From an uncultured Flavobacteriales bacterium (lineage in GTDB: Bacteria > Bacteroidota > Bacteroidia > Flavobacteriales_D > Parvicellaceae), in assembly GCA_943788755.1 (NCBI GenBank), contig CALSRM010000003.1, positions 310,001-374,000 on the forward strand: a stretch of 64,000 nt of DNA. Reading direction: 5' to 3'. The notes under the pieces are model-generated. The model did no database searches. It had not been told where the DNA came from and was given only the letters and a program-made list of their open reading frames with translations. Shown in pieces: positions 55,865-64,000 of the stretch (positions are counted from its first letter, which is position 1; every line of letters starts with the position of its first letter). Made by a program: the position numbers and the translations under genes.

Positions 55865-56806
55865 ATGGAAAACAGAGTAAAAATATTCGCTTGTTCAGCA
55901 TCTACCGAGATTGCTGAAAACATCGCAGCAGCATATGACCAAGAGCTTGGCGACGTTGAGCTACAGAAGTTTAGCGATGGTGAGTTTACTTCCGTTTATA
56001 ACGAAACTGTAAGAGGCTGTGATGTTTTTATTATACAATCTACCTGCCCTCCTTCGGATAATTTGATGGAGCTATTGCTAATGGTAGATGCCGCTAAAAG
56101 AGCATCAGCCAAAAAAATTAATGTCGTTATTCCTTATTTTGGATGGGCTCGTCAAGACAGAAAAGACCAGCCACGAGTTGCAATTGGCGCTAAATTAATT
56201 GCAAATCTATTGGAAGCTGCTGGAGTTGATCGTATAATGACAATGGACTTACACGCCGATCAAATTCAAGGGTTTTTTGAGGTTCCAGTAGACCACTTGT
56301 ATGCATCAAGTGTTTTTGCTCCGCACCTGAAAGCTTTGAACTTACCGGATTTAATAATCGCAGCACCAGATGCTGGAGGATCTAAAAGAGCTAATGCTTA
56401 TGCTAAATATCTAAAGGTAGATCTAGCCCTTTGTTACAAGCAAAGAAAAAAAGCAAACGAAATAGCGTCCATGACGATTATAGGTGATGTTAAAGGAAAA
56501 GATGTAGTCATTATAGATGATATGGTAGATACAGCAGGAACGTTGTGTAAATCTGCTGAGCAGTTTATGGAATATGGTGCAAAAAGTGTAAGAGCTATTT
56601 GTACGCATGCTATATTATCTGGACCAGCTTACGAAAGAATTGAAGGTTCAGTATTAGAAGAGTTAATAGTTACCAATACGATTCCTGCAAAAAGGAAAAG
56701 TGATAAAATAAAAGTATTAAACGTCGCGAATATGTTTGCTGACGTAATGAAAAAAACGATTTCTTTTGAGTCCATAAGCGATCATTTTGTATTTGCAAAT
56801 CAATAA
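55865..56806 (+). CDS. prs: Ribose-phosphate pyrophosphokinase
   Basis: 313 residues; makes PRPP from ribose-5-phosphate and ATP for nucleotide, His and Trp synthesis. Seen: LGDVELQKFSDGEF, VFIIQSTCPPSDNLMELLLM, VIPYFGWARQDRK, ITMDLHADQIQGFFEVPVDHLY-type metal site and the PRPP loop VVIIDDMVDTAGTL. Full length. First of a probable prs-rplY-pth unit with 14- and 11-base gaps. Confidence 0.97.
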   Translation: MENRVKIFACSASTEIAENIAAAYDQELGDVELQKFSDGEFTSVYNETVRGCDVFIIQSTCPPSDNLMELLLMVDAAKRASAKKINVVIPYFGWARQDRKDQPRVAIGAKLIANLLEAAGVDRIMTMDLHADQIQGFFEVPVDHLYASSVFAPHLKALNLPDLIIAAPDAGGSKRANAYAKYLKVDLALCYKQRKKANEIASMTIIGDVKGKDVVIIDDMVDTAGTLCKSAEQFMEYGAKSVRAICTHAILSGPAYERIEGSVLEELIVTNTIPAKRKSDKIKVLNVANMFADVMKKTISFESISDHFVFANQ

Positions 56807-56820
56807 ATAAATATATAATT

Positions 56821-57462
56821 ATGAAAACAGTATCATTGAGCGGTTCTGCTAGAGAGAACGTAGGGAAAAAAGATGCTACTCTTCTAAGAAGAGAAGGTAA
56901 AATTCCATCTGTATTGTACGGAGGAAAAGAACAAATTCATTTTCACATTTCTGAAAATGACGCTAAAAAATTAGTTTTTACCCCAAACGTTTATGTCGTT
57001 GAGTTAGAACTTAATGGAAATAAAGTAAACGCTATCGTTAAAGATGTGCAAATTCATCCTGTTACAGATAGAGTTGTTCATATTGACTTTTTAGAAGTTT
57101 TAGATGGAGCACCTGTTAAAATTAAAATACCAGTAAAAACTAACGGATTTTCTATTGGGGTTAGAAATGGAGGAAAACTGAGCCAAAACTTTCGGTCTTT
57201 ATTGGTTGAAGGAAAAGTTTCAGACTTACCAGATGCAATTGAAGTTGACATTACCAATATTAGAATTGGCCACAAAATAAGAGTTTCGGAGATGAATATT
57301 ACTGGACTTCGATTTTTAGATCCTGCTGATGCAGTTGTTCTTGGCGTAGCAATGTCAAGAGGTGCATCAGAAGAAGAAGAAGAAGAAGAAGAAGAAGAAG
57401 GTGAAGAAGGTGCTGAAGGAGAAGAGGGTGCTGAAGGAGAAAAAGCAGAAGCAGCAGAATAA
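56821..57462 (+). CDS. rplY: 50S ribosomal protein L25 / Ctc family
   Basis: 213 residues; the two-domain Ctc (TL5) form that binds 5S rRNA. Seen: SGSARENVGKKDATLLRREGKIPSVLYGG at the start, AIVKDVQIHPVTDRVVHIDFLEV in the middle, and the C-terminal TL5 domain. The tail is an acidic run of Glu and Gly (from EEEEEEE), about 25 residues, as is common in Bacteroidota L25. Between prs and pth as in many genomes of the phylum. Confidence 0.95.
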   Translation: MKTVSLSGSARENVGKKDATLLRREGKIPSVLYGGKEQIHFHISENDAKKLVFTPNVYVVELELNGNKVNAIVKDVQIHPVTDRVVHIDFLEVLDGAPVKIKIPVKTNGFSIGVRNGGKLSQNFRSLLVEGKVSDLPDAIEVDITNIRIGHKIRVSEMNITGLRFLDPADAVVLGVAMSRGASEEEEEEEEEEGEEGAEGEEGAEGEKAEAAE

Positions 57463-57473
57463 AATAATAAATT

Positions 57474-58037
57474 ATGAAATATCTAATCGTTGGATTGGGT
57501 AATCCGGGTGATCAATATAAAAACACCCGACATAATATAGGATTTACAATATTGGACGCATTAGCTAATGCGTCCAATATTTGTTTTGAGCCAGATCGTT
57601 TAGCGGATAAAGCTGTTCTAAAATTTAAAGGCAGAACGCTTATTTTGATTAAACCGACCACCTTTATGAACTTAAGTGGCAAGGCAGTTAACTACTGGAT
57701 TCAAAAAGAAAAAATTGACCCTAATAACTTATTAGTTATCACCGACGACATTGCATTACCGTTTGGTAAAATAAGAATTAAAGCGAAAGGTAGTGATGGC
57801 GGGCACAACGGGTTAAAAGATATTCAGCTAGTATTAAACTCGAGTAAATACGGTCGCCTTCGGTTTGGCGTAGGAAGTGAATTCAACCCAGGAAACCAAG
57901 TCAACTACGTCCTTGGTAAATGGTCAGAAGAAGAGCAACAGGATCTTAAAGAAAGGGGTGAAACAATTGGAAATGCAATCAAGTCATTTGCAACAATTGG
58001 CCTGGACAGAACTATGAACGAATTCAACAATAAGTAA
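57474..58037 (+). CDS. pth: Peptidyl-tRNA hydrolase
   Basis: 187 residues; releases stalled peptidyl-tRNA. Seen: LIVGLGNPGDQYKNTRHNIGF with the catalytic His, IKPTTFMNLSGKAVNYW, ITDDIALPFGKIRIK, and GSDGGHNGLKDIQLVL. The frame is intact. Third gene of the prs-rplY-pth unit. Confidence 0.96.
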   Translation: MKYLIVGLGNPGDQYKNTRHNIGFTILDALANASNICFEPDRLADKAVLKFKGRTLILIKPTTFMNLSGKAVNYWIQKEKIDPNNLLVITDDIALPFGKIRIKAKGSDGGHNGLKDIQLVLNSSKYGRLRFGVGSEFNPGNQVNYVLGKWSEEEQQDLKERGETIGNAIKSFATIGLDRTMNEFNNK

Positions 58038-58101
58038 GGATTACTTCTGAGAAACTAAAAATAAGGTAACGATGAAGTCATCTTGAACTTAGTGCGACTT
58101 A

Positions 58102-58560
58102 TTACAAAAGGTATTCCAACGGATTAACCTTCTTTTTATTCTCAATTATTTCAAAATGAAGGTGTGGTCCTGTGGCATTTCCTGTGGTTCCAATTTTACC
58201 AATAACTTTCCCTTTGCAAATAACGTCGCCTCTTTTTACTGAGAAAGTAGATAAATGAGCGTAAAGAGTTACCAAACCATTTTCGTGCACTATTTTAATT
58301 GTATTTCCATAGCCCTTACTACTCTTTTTTACTTCTACTACGTTTCCGTCAAAAGCTGCATATACGGAATTGCCATGTTTAGCGCGAATATCTATCCCTG
58401 CATGAAACTTTTTCATATTCGTATTCGGATGAATTCGGTAACCATATAAACTTCCAATTGTTCCCTTTTCAACAGGCATTTTAGCACAATCATCTTGGGC
58501 AAACGCTAGATTAGCTAATAGTAAAATTGTAAGGACAGACAAAATTTTAATTGTACGCAT
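58102..58560 (-). CDS. M23-family (LytM) peptidase
   Basis: About 152 residues from the ATG giving MRTIKILSVLTILLLANLAFAQ; an upstream ATG would add 14 residues before the signal. Secreted zinc endopeptidase domain acting on peptidoglycan cross-bridges: IGSLYGYRIHP, the metal ligands in HAGIDI and HLHFE, and the catalytic His in TLYAHLS. Short and single-domain. The unknown secreted protein lies just upstream on the same strand. Confidence 0.9.
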   Translation of the reverse strand: MRTIKILSVLTILLLANLAFAQDDCAKMPVEKGTIGSLYGYRIHPNTNMKKFHAGIDIRAKHGNSVYAAFDGNVVEVKKSSKGYGNTIKIVHENGLVTLYAHLSTFSVKRGDVICKGKVIGKIGTTGNATGPHLHFEIIENKKKVNPLEYLL

Positions 58561-58582
58561 AGCAAGTAGTTTATCGCTTATT

Positions 58583-58990
58583 TTAAAATTGAAAACATGC
58601 ACAACTTAAGTGAAATCTAGCAGTGTGTTTAAATGTTCTTTGCATCCAACATTTTATGGGTTTTAAAACCTTCTTTCGAAATGATTTATACGCTATTTTA
58701 TACTTGTGAGAAATACTTCCTGAAGAAGAATTACCCGTTTTAATTCTAAAGTCTTCCAATCTTTTAGGGCTAACTTTTTTTACCTTTTCTTGCTTTGCGT
58801 GATTTATATTCAAATTAATGGAAGGCACATTTATGTTTCTCATGTTAATTTGTATCGATGGATTATTAATATAATTTCCAATATTATTAGGCAGGCTTAC
58901 ATGCTGTTGTATAGCAATATTATTCTCTTCGTTCTGAGAAGAAAATGCAACTGTATATCCAATAAGTAGTATCGAAAGAATTGATTTCAT
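58583..58990 (-). CDS. Unknown secreted protein, Asn-rich then basic
   Basis: 135 residues. Signal peptide MKSILSILLIGYTVAFSS, then an Asn/Ile-rich middle with near-repeats (NNPSIQINMRNINVPSINLNIN) and a strongly basic second half (KKVSPKRLEDF, HKYKIAYKSFRKKVLKPIKC) with three Cys near the end (CWMQRTF, SCACFQF). No family recognised. It lies 22 bases before the M23 gene, so they may be co-transcribed. The C-terminal part could be altered by a frameshift, which I cannot decide. Confidence 0.55.
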   Translation of the reverse strand: MKSILSILLIGYTVAFSSQNEENNIAIQQHVSLPNNIGNYINNPSIQINMRNINVPSINLNINHAKQEKVKKVSPKRLEDFRIKTGNSSSGSISHKYKIAYKSFRKKVLKPIKCWMQRTFKHTARFHLSCACFQF

Positions 58991-59173
58991 AATTTTTAGT
59001 TTAGTAATTGATAGGACAAATCTATTTTGAAAAAAACTGTAATAAAATGACGAATGAGTAAACGAACCATCTCAGTTAGTAAGCAAACCGAGTGGCTTTG
59101 TGGGTTAGCCTTATTGGCGTACTTCCCCTATGCTAATTGATGTAAGCCATTTTTATGTTCGCTTTTTTGATTG

Positions 59174-59181
59174 TATGTTTG
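59174..59181 (+). promoter_or_regulatory. Putative -7 box for the histidine kinase gene
   Basis: TATGTTTG fits TAnnTTTG and sits 23 bases before the TTG start at 59204; this argues against the more upstream TTG at 59171 as the start. Confidence 0.45.
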
Positions 59182-59203
59182 TTCTAATCACAAAGCCTAT
59201 TTA

Positions 59204-61150
59204 TTGAAAAAATCAATTTACATAGCAGCTAGTTTTATTCTATGCGCCTTACAAATGTTTTCACAGCAGTCAGATACTGTTGCTATTTCTATTAGTAAAA
59301 GAGCAAATACTGACGCAAAAATATTTGCTTGGATAAATGCCGCAAATACGATTTCTCAAGAGGCGCCAAAGCGTGCCTTTAATTATGTGCAGAACGCTAT
59401 TGAGTTAGCGCTTATCCTAGAGAATAAAAGAGGAGAGGCTTATTGCTACAATACTTTAGGAGCACTTAACTATAGCATCAGCAGATATGACGCCTCTATT
59501 AAGAGCTACGAAAAAGCACTTCTATTATTCAATGGGCTTGAGAATGAAAAAGGCTATTACAATTCAATGAAATATATTGGAGCTGCTTATGAGGCTAACT
59601 CTAAATTGAAAAAAGCGGAGACCTTTTATGAGCAGTTTCAGGCGCTAGCTATTGAGAAAAAAAATAAAGACGACGAAATATATGCTATCAACGCATTGGG
59701 AAGGCTTTACTATCGACAGGAAGATTATGCGCAAAGCAAAGTGGCTTACGACACCATACTAGCGCTTGAGCAAACAAGAAATAATCCACAAGGTATAATT
59801 GACGCATCGAACAACCTTGGAAATGTTTATGAAGCCATTGACGATTCTTCTGGAGCTTTTGAAATGTATAACCAATCGTTACAACTGGCCAACGATATTG
59901 GAGATGAAGATGGTGTGAATTCTTATTATTCTAATTCGAATAAATTTTATAGTAAACGAGGTAATACTAAGCAACAAATACAAGTGCAACAAGAGGCTAT
60001 CGAGTTTAATACCTCTAACGGAAATAAAAAAGCTTTAACCGACAACTATAATAGTATAGCTGCTTTAAGCTTAAAAGACGAAAAACCACAAGAGGCGATT
60101 GAATATCTTAAGCAAAATATTGTTTTAATGGATGAACTTGGGACATTAGAAGCTAAGGAGGAAGCCCTAGGTTTAATAACAACAGCCTATGAGCAAATTG
60201 GAGATTATGAAAGTGCCCTTAAAAGTTATCAGAAATTAGTAAAAATTCAAGAAGCCAATACAAAGGAAAAGAATAAACACATTCAATTGGCAAGCACTTT
60301 GTCGAATGAATTGGATGAAAAAGATAAAAGAATTGAATTGCTTCAAACTAATATTGAACTAAGTAAGGATAATATGTTTTTACTTGAGAACAAAAAAGGG
60401 GAAGAATTAAAAAAACAAAGAATTGTAATTTATGCCCTTGCTGGCGGATTTTTAGTTCTACTATTAGCGGCACTTTTAATTATCCGCAGTAACCGTGAAA
60501 AAAGAAAAGCCAATGCAATGCTGGAGCTTAAGTCTTTGCGAGCACAAATGAACCCACACTTTATCTTTAATTCTTTAAATTCTGTAAACAGCTTTATTTC
60601 TAAAAATGACGATAGAAGTGCAAACAAATATTTGTCTCAGTTTAGCCGTTTGATGCGAATGGTTCTTGAAAACTCTAAGCATGATTTTGTTTCATTAGAC
60701 AGTGAAATTGAAATTTTAAAATTATATCTAGAACTAGAACACTTGCGTTTTCAAGATAAATTTGATTATGACTTTACGATTGGAGAAGGCATTAAAAAGG
60801 ATGAGATTGAAATACCTCCCATGCTAATTCAGCCCTTTATAGAAAACTCTGTTTGGCATGGTCTCCGATACTTAGAGGAAAAAGGGAAGTTATTGGTAAG
60901 CGTTCAAAAACAAGAAGGAAAACTGCTTTGGACTATAGAAGATAATGGTATTGGACGCGAGAAAAGCGCAGAACTAAAGACTAAAAACCAGCAAATAGGA
61001 AAGTCTACTGGAATGAAAAACATTGACGACCGTTTACGGATTCTTAATAAAATGAATAACACGAACATGCAGGTTCAGGTAATGGATTCGAACAATGGGG
61101 TAACAGGAACCAAAGTTGAGGTTAGCATCCCTTACCAGCCTATATCTTGA
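59204..61150 (+). CDS. TPR sensor histidine kinase, LytS/YehU type
   Basis: About 648 residues. I choose the TTG at 59204 because it gives the signal peptide KKSIYIAASFILCALQMFSQ and follows a promoter box. Residues ~30-380 are TPR repeats (NTLGALNYSISRYDASIKSYEKAL, NALGRLYYRQEDYAQSKVAYD, NLGNVYEAIDDSSGAFEMY). Then a coiled coil, one membrane helix (IVIYALAGGFLVLLLAALLII) and a His_kinase domain with the phospho-acceptor LRAQMNPHFIFNSLNSVNSF, PPMLIQPFIENSVWHGL and the ATP lid DNGIGREKSAEL. The cognate LytTR regulator is not adjacent. Confidence 0.92.
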   Translation: MKKSIYIAASFILCALQMFSQQSDTVAISISKRANTDAKIFAWINAANTISQEAPKRAFNYVQNAIELALILENKRGEAYCYNTLGALNYSISRYDASIKSYEKALLLFNGLENEKGYYNSMKYIGAAYEANSKLKKAETFYEQFQALAIEKKNKDDEIYAINALGRLYYRQEDYAQSKVAYDTILALEQTRNNPQGIIDASNNLGNVYEAIDDSSGAFEMYNQSLQLANDIGDEDGVNSYYSNSNKFYSKRGNTKQQIQVQQEAIEFNTSNGNKKALTDNYNSIAALSLKDEKPQEAIEYLKQNIVLMDELGTLEAKEEALGLITTAYEQIGDYESALKSYQKLVKIQEANTKEKNKHIQLASTLSNELDEKDKRIELLQTNIELSKDNMFLLENKKGEELKKQRIVIYALAGGFLVLLLAALLIIRSNREKRKANAMLELKSLRAQMNPHFIFNSLNSVNSFISKNDDRSANKYLSQFSRLMRMVLENSKHDFVSLDSEIEILKLYLELEHLRFQDKFDYDFTIGEGIKKDEIEIPPMLIQPFIENSVWHGLRYLEEKGKLLVSVQKQEGKLLWTIEDNGIGREKSAELKTKNQQIGKSTGMKNIDDRLRILNKMNNTNMQVQVMDSNNGVTGTKVEVSIPYQPIS

Positions 61151-61156
61151 AATACA

Positions 61157-61772
61157 TTAAAATAACCCGTGTAATTCAGCGTCAATTTGGCTAATAATCT
61201 TTCCTAAGTCTTCTGGATTATTATGAAACGAGTTTTCATCAATATCAATGATTAGTAACTTTCCCACTATCATAGGTCGAAATCCACGCTTCGTAGCGCT
61301 CGTTTAACCTTTTTAAATAATCTAAACGGATACTCTCTTCGTATTCTCTACCTCTTTTCTGGATGTTGTTAACCAACTTTGGAACACTCGCTCGTAAATA
61401 GATTAAAAGATCTGGTGCGGAAATAAATGATTCCATAAGATTGAATAATGAAAAATAATTTTCAAAATCTCTGGTAGACATTAACCCCATTGAGTGCAAG
61501 TTAGGAGCAAATATATAAGCGTCCTCGTGTATCGTCCTGTCTTGAATTATCGTGTTTTTGCTCTCTTTAATATCTTGAATTTGCGTAAATCGACTATTCA
61601 AATAATATACTTGCAAATTAAATGACCAACGCTGCATATCATCATAGAAGTCTAATAAATACGGATTTTCGTCCACATCTTCATAATGTGTGTCCCATTT
61701 GTAGTGCTTCGATAGTAACTCTGTTAAGGTAGTTTTACCCGCACCAATATTTCCTGCTATTGCTATATGCAT
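61157..61772 (-). CDS. Deoxynucleoside kinase, one frameshift
   Basis: About 204 residues after correction, starting at the ATG that gives MHIAIAGNIGAGKTT; the longer reading adds seven residues. Phosphorylates deoxynucleosides for salvage. Seen: the Walker A GNIGAGKTTLTELL, ENPYLLDFYDDMQRW, the DRT motif IIQDRTIHEDAYIF, and RGREYEESIRLDYLKRLNERYEAW. One extra G near 61256-61262 breaks the frame before the last ~30 residues (LLIIDIDENSFHNNPEDLG), which otherwise continue to a stop at 61157. Confidence 0.88.
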
Positions 61773-61881
61773 TCCACTAATTTTTAAGAGCACCTAAAAT
61801 ACAATTATTTCTATACGTTGCTTGTTGATAAGTCTAAAAATTTAGATTATTTTCAATTATTTGGACGAAACACACGTTTCC

Positions 61882-62691
61882 TTATTTGTTCCCAATAGAA
61901 TAAATTGCGATTTTGTTTTTTGAGAGAACAATTAAACGGTCTTTTTCTAGCCTTATTTTTTCAAAAGAACTAAAAGGAAGTTGGATTTTTACTTCTTCAA
62001 AATCTATTAAACCATAGCCATAATAATTTCCCTCTTTTTGATAGTATATAATTTTATTCGCAACCTGAATTTCATCTACATTTAATACTGGAACCGTTTT
62101 AATATACGACCCATATATATCAAAAACTAAAATACCTTGCTTAGGGCAAACCATATAAACATGATCTTTATGCTCAAGGATTTGTGATGGATTCAGACTA
62201 TCCTTTCGAAGAATTTGTTCTAAGTTGCCAGATTCATATATCCGCTCGAACTCTTTATTTATCTTTATTAATTGAAAAAGTTCCTGGTCGTAAATCCAAA
62301 TTCCATTATCAACCAAACTCGTCGCAATTAATTGTGCCTGATATAAGTCAAGGTCTTCCAAGGAATATGAATGTTGTTGCGCAGATAATGTATTGTCTGT
62401 AACTACAATTCGCGCATTTTCTTTAAAAAACAATATTGGACGAAGTGTATTGTTTACATCTAAATAATTTATATTCCCTAGTGTTTTGTCGCTGTAGGTG
62501 TATAAGGTGTCTCCAGCATAATTTAACTTAAAGACTTGGTTATTCTCAATTAAATAAATTTTATTTAGATGATCCGTTGTAAAGTCTTTAGTCGATGTTG
62601 AGAACTCATTAAGCAATTCAAATTTTATTTGCCCGTTACCGGAAATAACAATTCCAAAAACAAATACGAGTATGGACAACTTCAACTTCAT
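61882..62691 (-). CDS. Secreted protein, probable beta-propeller-like, unknown function
   Basis: 269 residues. Signal peptide (LKLSILVFVFGIVISGNGQ). The mature part is made of repeated short beta strands with pattern hydrophobic-x-hydrophobic (NKIYLIENNQVFKLNYAGDTLYTYS, GIWIYDQELFQLIKINKEF, VYMVCPKQGILVFDIYGSY, LIVLSKNKIAIYSIG), like the blades of a six-bladed propeller. I recognise no named family. Overlaps the GH3 gene by 4 bases and follows it, so the two are coupled. Confidence 0.72.
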   Translation of the reverse strand: MKLKLSILVFVFGIVISGNGQIKFELLNEFSTSTKDFTTDHLNKIYLIENNQVFKLNYAGDTLYTYSDKTLGNINYLDVNNTLRPILFFKENARIVVTDNTLSAQQHSYSLEDLDLYQAQLIATSLVDNGIWIYDQELFQLIKINKEFERIYESGNLEQILRKDSLNPSQILEHKDHVYMVCPKQGILVFDIYGSYIKTVPVLNVDEIQVANKIIYYQKEGNYYGYGLIDFEEVKIQLPFSSFEKIRLEKDRLIVLSKNKIAIYSIGNK

Positions 62692-64000
62692 TTAATCAGC
62701 TCCAATATTTCATCAACAATTTTACGGTCATTTGAAAGCCTTGGTATTTTATTCTGTCCTCCAGATTTTCCTTTGCTTTTTAACCATTCATAAAACGTTC
62801 CTTTTTCTACTTTTTGTATAACCGGAGGACGTAAAGTTAAGCTATTAGATCTTTTAGCTTCGTAATCACTATTTATAGATTTCAACGCCGTATCTAAACT
62901 CTTTGCGAAGTAATCTAAGTTTTCGGGTTCATCTTCAAACTCAATTAACCATTGATGTCCTCCTGCTGTTGAATTATCCATGTAAATAGGACAGGCAGTG
63001 TATTCCTTCACTTGTGCATTAGCTTTTTCACATGCTGTTCTTATTGCTTTTTCAGCATTGTCGATTATCATTTCTTCGCCAAAGGCATTGATGTAATTTT
63101 TGGTTCTCCCCGAAACCTTAATCCGATAAGGGGTAAGTGATGTGAAGATTATTGTATCCCCAATAACATAGCGCCATAAACCCGCATTTGTGGAGATGAC
63201 TAAAGCGTAGTTGACATCAAGCTCAACATCTTCAATGTTAATGACTGTTGGCGAATTTTTTTCAAATTGATCCATGGGTATGAATTCATAAAAAATACCA
63301 TAGTCCAACATCAGAAGCATATCATCGGCAATAACTCGATCTTGAATTCCAAAACACCCTTCACTGGCATTATAAGTTTGGACATAATTCATGTCCCTTT
63401 TTTGGATTATCGCTTTAAATTGTTCTTCATAGGGCTCAAAACTAACGCCTCCATGCATATACAACTCAAGATTTGGCCAAATATCTAAAATGTTATCTGT
63501 ATTGTTTTTTTCAAGTATCTTTTTCAAGAGAACCAGGGTCCAGGAAGGAATTCCTGCAAGAATATGAACATCTTCTTTAACGGTAGATTCAGCCATTTTT
63601 TCCAATTTTTCCTCCCATTCTTCCATTAGTGTAATCTCCTTTTTAGGGGTCCTTCTGAGTTCACACCACCAAGGCAAATTTTTAACAATTATTGCCGATA
63701 AGTCACCAAAATAGGACTTATTGTTGATGTAGTTTATTTGAGCACTTCCCCCAAGAATAAGGTGCTTTCCGTTAAATAATTTTGTTTTGGGGTGGTTTGA
63801 ATAATACAAAGCCAAAAGGTCTTTTCCGCCTTGATAGTGGCTCGCTGTAAGCGCCTCTTTTGAAACAGGAATAAACTTACTTTTATCCCCGGAAGTTCCA
63901 GAGGATTTTGCAAACCATTTTATTTCTGTTGGCCACAATAAGTTTTGCTCACCTTGTTTTAATCTATTAACGTAGGGTTTAATATCCTCGTATGATTGAA
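62688..64000 (-). CDS. GH3 auxin-responsive-promoter family protein, 5' end cut by window edge
   Basis: 437 residues visible; the frame continues to 64000, so the start lies outside. GH3 proteins are acyl-adenylate-forming (ANL-like) amidotransferases in plants; bacterial members have no settled substrate. Seen: the ATP loop AKSSGTSGDKSKFIPVS, VQTYNASEGCFGIQD, and the C-terminal hinge YRIKVSGRTKNYINAFGEEMII. The C-terminus is intact (VDEILELIK). Confidence 0.87.
   Translation of the reverse strand, partial: QSYEDIKPYVNRLKQGEQNLLWPTEIKWFAKSSGTSGDKSKFIPVSKEALTASHYQGGKDLLALYYSNHPKTKLFNGKHLILGGSAQINYINNKSYFGDLSAIIVKNLPWWCELRRTPKKEITLMEEWEEKLEKMAESTVKEDVHILAGIPSWTLVLLKKILEKNNTDNILDIWPNLELYMHGGVSFEPYEEQFKAIIQKRDMNYVQTYNASEGCFGIQDRVIADDMLLMLDYGIFYEFIPMDQFEKNSPTVINIEDVELDVNYALVISTNAGLWRYVIGDTIIFTSLTPYRIKVSGRTKNYINAFGEEMIIDNAEKAIRTACEKANAQVKEYTACPIYMDNSTAGGHQWLIEFEDEPENLDYFAKSLDTALKSINSDYEAKRSNSLTLRPPVIQKVEKGTFYEWLKSKGKSGGQNKIPRLSNDRKIVDEILELIK

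Overview
The window is AT-rich (roughly mid-30s % G+C by eye) and comes from a member of the Bacteroidota, most likely Flavobacteriales (Cryomorphaceae/Crocinitomicaceae-like; the family is an inference). Support comes from a PorV/PorU2 type IX secretion pair, T9SS sorting domains, TAnnTTTG promoter boxes, DUF4254 + GT9, split MetH, Wzi-type capsule proteins, a two-COX3 cytochrome oxidase locus, frequent TTG starts and weak Shine-Dalgarno sites.

Layout. 1-6.9 kb: hemL (cut by the window edge), divergent kynurenine genes kynU-kmo with a 62-residue membrane protein between them, an unknown barrel-like protein, a thioesterase, DUF4254 and a GT9 glycosyltransferase. 7-22 kb: pssA-purS, porV-porU2, tatD, DUF4105, lpdA, hemH, pabB, tilS and a small conserved protein. 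22-29 kb: dsbD with an extra C-terminal DsbD-alpha domain, a stand-alone alpha domain, and metH (two genes) behind a SAM-I riboswitch with an overlapping terminator. 29-35 kb: cytochrome oxidase assembly and subunit genes (ctaB, COX3 with a large insert, COX3, COX4, two SCO-like proteins, DUF420, a CxxC membrane protein). 35-42 kb: an exopolysaccharide block (gmd, fcl, wzi, wecA, wzi), then cysQ and a DUF2061 protein. 42-48.5 kb: a GMC oxidoreductase pair, a lipoprotein with an AEEAH repeat, and deoC-ALDH-ALDH16-type pseudoenzyme. 48.6-53 kb: sulfate assimilation cysC-cysD-cysN-Rrf2 and DUF2061-cysH. 53-55.7 kb: a small GC-richer surface-protein locus beside tRNA-Leu. 55.8-64 kb: prs, rplY, pth, an M23 peptidase, a TPR histidine kinase, a deoxynucleoside kinase and a GH3-family protein (cut by the edge).

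The most interesting item is the surface-protein gene at 53734-54826. Its last ~50 codons are dominated by NNC codons (31 of 49; 14 of 16 in the densest run), about 60 % G+C in an AT-rich genome, in a Fib_succ_major/C-type-lectin-like domain ending in an invariant-looking tail, with a hairpin just downstream. That is the signature of a diversity-generating retroelement (DGR) variable region (adenine-directed mutagenesis of AAC codons). No reverse transcriptase or template repeat is in the window, so this would be a remote (trans) target.

A second pattern affects reading of the annotation. From about 23.7 kb onward at least a dozen conserved genes (dsbD, metH, sco, wecA, wzi, fcl, gmd, DUF2061, dNK, both surface genes) carry single-base frameshifts, mostly one extra base in or beside a short homopolymer, while 1-23 kb shows none. 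Sequencing or assembly error is the likeliest cause; those genes are given with their corrected extents.
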